The position numbers were made by a program, and so were the translations under genes. Positions 60,444 to 64,000 of a DNA stretch of 64,000 nt are shown piece by piece. Below the pieces are notes generated by a model that did no database searches, had not been told where the DNA came from, and saw only the letters and a program-made list of their open reading frames with translations. The stretch spans positions 434,001 through 498,000 of the forward strand of contig CAXXSI010000022.1 of NCBI GenBank assembly GCA_963669285.2. The letters run 5' to 3'. The DNA comes from JAWKWH01 sp963669285 (GTDB lineage Bacteria > Pseudomonadota > Alphaproteobacteria > Rhizobiales > Rhizobiaceae). Each line of letters opens with the position of its first letter. Position 1 is the stretch's first letter.

Positions 60444-61811
60444 TTACTTTGCTTGCTGGATCGCAGCCGACGCTGCACTCTCATTGCCGGCCAATGCGGG
60501 CTTTGCCACGGGCTGCTCGGGAACGTCAGAGAGATATTTCTCGTGTTCCAGACCGGGATGGCGCTGTCTTTCCATCCGCCGGATCGCAATGTGCATCCAG
60601 ATGGTCGATACGGCGACCAGTATGAACATCAGCATGTAGGGCGCCGTCCATACGCCGGTCGCATCGAGCAGGATGCCGAAGGCGATCGGTAAAACAAATC
60701 CGCCAAGCCCGCCGATCATGCCGACCAACCCGCCAACGGATCCGACATGGTGCGGATAGTAGACGGGAATGTGCTTGTAGACGGCTGCCTTGCCCAGGCT
60801 CATGACGAAACCGAGGACGACTGTTATTGCGACGAAGACACCAACACTCAGGCCGATATTGAACTCGATCGGTCCGTCGATGCCCTGAACAATGTAGCTC
60901 GTGTCCGGGTAGCTCATGATGAACAGGCAGGCCAGCGAGACGATGAAGGTGAGGTACATGACGAATCGCGCACCCCATTTATCGGACATCCAGCCGCCGA
61001 GTGCACGGAACACCGAGCCTGGCAGCGAGTAGAGCCCGGCAAACACGCCAGCCGTCGTCAATTCCAAACCGTAGGCGCCGACATAGTAGCGCGGCAGGAA
61101 CGAGGCGAGCGCGACGAATGCGCCGAACACGAAGAAGTAGTAAGTGGCAAAACGCCAGACCCGAATGTCCTTGAGCGGCTCCATTTGCTGGGCTGCGGAC
61201 GGGGGTTTTTGGCCGGAAGTCTTGCGCGCGGTCAGTGCAGGGTCGTCCTTGCTTAACAGATAGAAGAGCACCGCAGTCGCAGCGAGAACCATCGCATAGA
61301 CCCTGGCGGTGCCTTCCCAGCCAATGGCAACGACAAGGAAGGGAGCTGCGAAGTTGGTGACCGCCGCGCCAACGTTACCGGCGCCGAAAATGCCAAGTGC
61401 CGTTCCTTGTTTTTCCTTTTCATACCATTGCGAAACGTAAGCGACGCCGACGATGAACGATCCGCCGGCAAGGCCCAGACCAAGTGCCGCCAGCAGGAAG
61501 ATCTCATAGGTCTGCACGGATGTGAGAAGCCAGACCGCCACTGCCGTAATGAGCATCTGCAGCGGAAACATGATCCGTCCGCCATACTGTTCAGTCCAAA
61601 CCCCGAGGAATATCCGGCTGATGGAGCCGGTCAGCACGGGCGTCGCCACAAGCAGGCCGAACTGGGTGTCATTGAGACCAAGCTCTCCTTTGATCTTGAC
61701 GCCGATGATCGAGAAGATCGTCCAGACGGCAAAGCAAACGGTGAATGCGAATGTGGAAAGGCCGAGTGCCCGGTACTGATCGCGGGTCGTAACGCCGGCA
61801 AGTGTGTTCAT
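60444..61811 (-). CDS. narK1: Nitrate transporter, NarK1 type
   Basis: A 455-residue major-facilitator protein, about 12 hydrophobic segments, of the NarK1/NasA-like nitrate-proton symporter branch (TPVLTGSISRIFLGVWTEQYGGR near helix 2; GLGLAGGSFIVGVAYVSQWY). In Paracoccus NarK1 and NarK2 are fused; here they are separate genes. It is the first gene of the nar run, downstream of a TTGCG-N4-ATCAA box. Confidence 0.9.
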   Translation of the reverse strand: MNTLAGVTTRDQYRALGLSTFAFTVCFAVWTIFSIIGVKIKGELGLNDTQFGLLVATPVLTGSISRIFLGVWTEQYGGRIMFPLQMLITAVAVWLLTSVQTYEIFLLAALGLGLAGGSFIVGVAYVSQWYEKEKQGTALGIFGAGNVGAAVTNFAAPFLVVAIGWEGTARVYAMVLAATAVLFYLLSKDDPALTARKTSGQKPPSAAQQMEPLKDIRVWRFATYYFFVFGAFVALASFLPRYYVGAYGLELTTAGVFAGLYSLPGSVFRALGGWMSDKWGARFVMYLTFIVSLACLFIMSYPDTSYIVQGIDGPIEFNIGLSVGVFVAITVVLGFVMSLGKAAVYKHIPVYYPHHVGSVGGLVGMIGGLGGFVLPIAFGILLDATGVWTAPYMLMFILVAVSTIWMHIAIRRMERQRHPGLEHEKYLSDVPEQPVAKPALAGNESAASAAIQQAK

Positions 61812-61902
61812 TGTCTAGCTCCCAAAGCCCCTCTATGGGCAACCACCATGCCGCGAATGCGCATGGCTCGCGTGTAGGGAGCGAAACGAGCCATTCCATT
61901 CT

Positions 61903-61916
61903 TTGCGCTAGATCAA
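61903..61916 (-). promoter_or_regulatory. FNR/NarR-type box upstream of narK1
   Basis: On the narK1 strand the sequence is TTGAT-CTAG-CGCAA: one perfect and one imperfect FNR half-site, centred about 98 bp upstream of the narK1 ATG. It would be well placed to activate the nar operon under low oxygen or with nitrate. Confidence 0.55.
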
Positions 61917-62039
61917 ATTGTCTCGGTGTTTTCCCTCAAATCCCGTCAGAGAGGCAAACTTACAATTGGAAGGGACTGATTGGTCAATTTAGGGCTTTGA
62001 AAACGATGCGTGCAGCTTATAAGGGGGTCAAGAAGTGAA

Positions 62040-62053
62040 TTGATAATTATCAA
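62040..62053. promoter_or_regulatory. Perfect FNR box TTGATAATTATCAA
   Basis: A fully palindromic TTGAT-N4-ATCAA site ending only 11 bp before the ATG of the NarR-like gene. At this position it probably overlaps the transcript start and would serve for autorepression. The 253-bp divergent region 61812-62064 otherwise contains the narK1 box and no gene. Confidence 0.72.
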
Positions 62054-62064
62054 GGCAAGACCGA

Positions 62065-62763
62065 ATGCGCCCAGACCAGATTTCCGAGGTCCGCGAGCTT
62101 TCATTGTTTGAGTCGATGGATGATGTGGTCTTCCGCAAAATGCTGAAGGCGTCCTATCTGCAGACGTTCCCGGCCCATGCGGAGCTCATTCGCGAGGGCG
62201 ATCCGGCCGATTTCCTCTATATCGTCATGGAAGGCTGTGTCGAGCTTTTCGCCAGATCAAATGACAGGGAAACGACGATGGCAATGGTACACCCGGTCAA
62301 TACGTTTATCCTGGCCGCCGTCCTGAAGGATGCGGTGTATCTCATGTCGGCCCGGACAAGCGAGCGGTCGCGGATATTGATGATCCCCACAGCCGACATC
62401 CGCAGTGCTTTTGGGGCAGATCGCAATTTTTCCCAGGCGATCGTGACCGAACTGGCAAACTGCTACCGGTCGGTTGTCAAGGAACATAAAAACCTCAAGC
62501 TGCGGACTGCGGTGGAGCGCCTTGCCAACCGGCTGATCAAATACCATGCCGACCAGGGAAACAGCGGTGTGATTCAGCTGCGCCATGACAAACGGTCGCT
62601 GGCGTCCATGCTGGGTATGACGCCTGAAAACCTGTCGCGTGCCTTCAATACGTTGAAGCCCTATGGTGTCCTGGTCAAAGGAAACCGCATCGAGTTGACC
62701 GACCTGAAGTCGTTGGAAACGCTGGCCAAGCCCAACAGGCTGATCGACGACCGCAAGATTTAG
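62065..62763 (+). CDS. Crp/Fnr-family regulator, NarR-like
   Basis: A 232-residue Crp/Fnr protein with no N-terminal cysteine cluster (Cys58 and Cys133 only), so not an oxygen-sensing FNR. The recognition helix TPENLSR has Glu188, Ser191 and Arg192, the residues that read TTGAT half-sites, matching the boxes on both sides. Divergent from narK1-narK2-narGHJI, which is the NarR arrangement of Paracoccus, where NarR answers to nitrate or nitrite. DNR/NnrR-type NO sensing is the alternative. Confidence 0.86.
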   Translation: MRPDQISEVRELSLFESMDDVVFRKMLKASYLQTFPAHAELIREGDPADFLYIVMEGCVELFARSNDRETTMAMVHPVNTFILAAVLKDAVYLMSARTSERSRILMIPTADIRSAFGADRNFSQAIVTELANCYRSVVKEHKNLKLRTAVERLANRLIKYHADQGNSGVIQLRHDKRSLASMLGMTPENLSRAFNTLKPYGVLVKGNRIELTDLKSLETLAKPNRLIDDRKI

Positions 62764-62881
62764 TGTCGCTCATCCTTAGATGGAAGCAGGTTGTCGGCAC
62801 CGCCTGACACCGCTCGGTTCACCGGAAACGCTCCCGTGCGGGCGATCCGCGCCGGTTTCGGCACAAATCCACGCTATTGCC

Positions 62882-64000
62882 TCAAAACGCCTTATGGACG
62901 GACAGTTTTGCGCCCCATGCCTTGAAGTCTGCATTGCCGATGCCGTCATAGAAGGCGGAGGCATTGACGCTTGTGCCGTTGTCGTCGGCGAGGTTCAATC
63001 CCGCTTCGACGCGGCCGCGCACCCCGGTCTCGCCGAGACCCGGCTGTTGCGACACGGTGGTGGCGGTGTTGGTCTGGGCGAATGTCCAGATGCCTTCGAC
63101 CGTCAGATGCGGCGTCAGCAACAGGCCGCTGCCGATCTCGAAGGGTTTCAGCGTAAACGTCGGGCCGAACTCCAGCGTGCCGGTCTCGACGGTAACCGCC
63201 GGAATGGCGACGCCGAGCGTATCGACATAGGCCTTTGAGCGTTCGCGGAACCAGGACAGCCGCAGTTCCGGCCGGATGGTCAGCATGTTCCAACTGGTCT
63301 CGCCGATCAGCGCTGCCGAACCGAGCCAGCGTTCGGCGCGGAACGGATCGGTGTAGGTGCCGAACGGGCTTATCTTGTTGAACGACCGGCCCCAGGCGAT
63401 GCGTGCATCGGCATAGAAGCCGTCGGCCAGCCGGGCGGTGGCATAGGGGCCGGCCATGAAGCCGTAGCCCTTGACCTGCGCGCCTTTGGAGGCGTCCATG
63501 GTGGTCCAGTCGGCCTGCAGGCCGAGGCCGATCAGCAGGTTGGGATTGACCAGATAGTCGGCGCCGGCATGGACGATGGCGAAGCGTCCCTTGCCGCCGG
63601 AAGCGGAAAACGCCGAATAGCTGCCCTGGGCCCACATATCGAAGCGCTGCGCCATTGGATCGGCGGCGGGATCGGTATCGATGGCGATATCGGTCGGGCC
63701 CAGCGCCAGCACGCCGCTTGACGAGGTGCTGTCATCGGAGCCGGAGCGTTTCCAGTTGGCGACCGGTTCGGCCGATGTCAGGGCATGGATGTTGGCCGGC
63801 CCATTGGTCGGCGTATTGGCATTATGCGCCGTGTCGTCGGAGCGCGGGATACGCAATGCGCCGGCAATGGCGCCGAGATCGGCCTCAAGTCTGGTTTTGG
63901 CCGATTGCGCGTGGGTGTTTCGCAGGCTCCAGGCAAATGAACCCTCATTGCGACCCAGCCGGGCGCTGAACGGCAGGCCGGGATGGGACAGCGACAGGCC
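62882..64000 (-). CDS. Autotransporter outer-membrane beta-barrel protein (C-terminal part)
   Basis: The frame is open to the right edge of the window; no true start is inside (a TTG at 63856 is only an in-frame codon). About 372 residues are visible: a low-complexity linker (GSDDSTSSS) followed by an autotransporter-type barrel of alternating strands (FDMWAQGSYSAFS, FAIVHAGADYLVN, IGLGLQADWTTMD), ending in Lys-Ala-Phe with the terminal aromatic residue needed for BAM insertion. The N-terminal passenger is outside the window. Unrelated to the catabolic genes. Confidence 0.8.
   Translation of the reverse strand, partial: GLSLSHPGLPFSARLGRNEGSFAWSLRNTHAQSAKTRLEADLGAIAGALRIPRSDDTAHNANTPTNGPANIHALTSAEPVANWKRSGSDDSTSSSGVLALGPTDIAIDTDPAADPMAQRFDMWAQGSYSAFSASGGKGRFAIVHAGADYLVNPNLLIGLGLQADWTTMDASKGAQVKGYGFMAGPYATARLADGFYADARIAWGRSFNKISPFGTYTDPFRAERWLGSAALIGETSWNMLTIRPELRLSWFRERSKAYVDTLGVAIPAVTVETGTLEFGPTFTLKPFEIGSGLLLTPHLTVEGIWTFAQTNTATTVSQQPGLGETGVRGRVEAGLNLADDNGTSVNASAFYDGIGNADFKAWGAKLSVHKAF

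Noticed and set aside
62882..63856. Autotransporter as a complete 324-codon gene starting at 63856
   Set aside because: That codon is TTG and the frame continues without a stop to the right edge with plausible autotransporter sequence, so the gene is partial.
1..64000. CRISPR arrays, tRNA/rRNA genes, intact insertion sequences, prophage or toxin-antitoxin modules
   Set aside because: No regularly spaced repeats, RNA-gene signatures, transposase or phage proteins were recognised on either strand.

Overview
The window looks like a 64 kb stretch of a facultatively anaerobic, denitrifying alphaproteobacterium, probably of the Hyphomicrobiales. This is inferred from gene families (BoxR, TRAP transporters, NarK1/NarK2, rhizobial-style intergenic repeat, Crp/Fnr regulators); no rRNA or marker gene fixes the taxon. 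It is a catabolic island for aromatic acids that pass through benzoyl-CoA, next to a respiratory nitrate reductase operon. There is no CRISPR, tRNA, rRNA or intact insertion sequence that I can see.

Layout. (1) 1-6.8 kb: a tightly overlapping leftward operon of two MaoC-like hydratases, a thiolase, an AMP-forming acyl-CoA ligase and hydantoinase/ketone-carboxylase-type subunits (hyuA, and hyuB cut by the window edge), with a divergent TetR gene. (2) 6.8-9.9 kb: a TRAP transporter (dctPQM). (3) 10.2-15.6 kb: boxCBA and boxR, the oxygen-dependent epoxybenzoyl-CoA route. (4) 15.6-19.3 kb: thioesterase, benzoate-CoA ligase, a DUF4863 protein, a BadM-like Rrf2 regulator and a GNAT. (5) 19.5-25.7 kb: 4-hydroxybenzoyl-CoA reductase (hcrCAB), an SDR, a hemerythrin and a double-GNAT protein. 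(6) 25.7-33.6 kb: ferredoxin, ATP-dependent benzoyl-CoA reductase (bcrCBAD) and dch-oah-had, the Thauera-type dearomatisation route. (7) 33.8-36.9 kb: korAB and a thioesterase. (8) 36.9-46.6 kb: phenylacetate-CoA ligase, IorAB-type 2-oxoacid:ferredoxin oxidoreductase, a PadC/PadD-like fusion, PadB and a thioesterase, which together look like an anaerobic phenylacetate/phenylalanine branch. (9) 46.7-49.8 kb: hemN, an inverted-repeat element, a Crp/Fnr regulator and DUF2478. (10) 49.8-62.8 kb: carbonic anhydrase, hemerythrin, PpiC, narIJHG, narK2, narK1 and a divergent NarR-like regulator. (11) the right edge: the 3' part of an autotransporter.

How it works together (inference). Benzoate enters by TRAP transport and is activated by BclA. 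4-Hydroxybenzoyl-CoA is dehydroxylated by HcrCAB, and phenylacetyl-CoA is oxidised by Pad/Ior enzymes, so all three converge on benzoyl-CoA. With oxygen, BoxABC opens the ring; without it, BcrCBAD with ferredoxin (recharged by KorAB) reduces the ring and Dch/Had/Oah open it. Electrons then go to nitrate through NarGHJI.

Regulation. The most striking non-coding signal is a 20-bp dyad, GTATWANNGTACNNTWWTAC, found in six promoter regions (dctPQM, bclA, hcrCAB, SDR/hemerythrin, had-bcr/kor, pad-ior). It appears to define one regulon for almost all the anaerobic genes. The box promoter lacks it and instead has a TGCA-N6-TGCA BoxR/BzdR-type operator over a TATAAT box. The nar region and hemN carry FNR/NarR-type TTGAT boxes, and the hyu operon has a separate TTTACA-N4-TGTAAA dyad beside its TetR gene.
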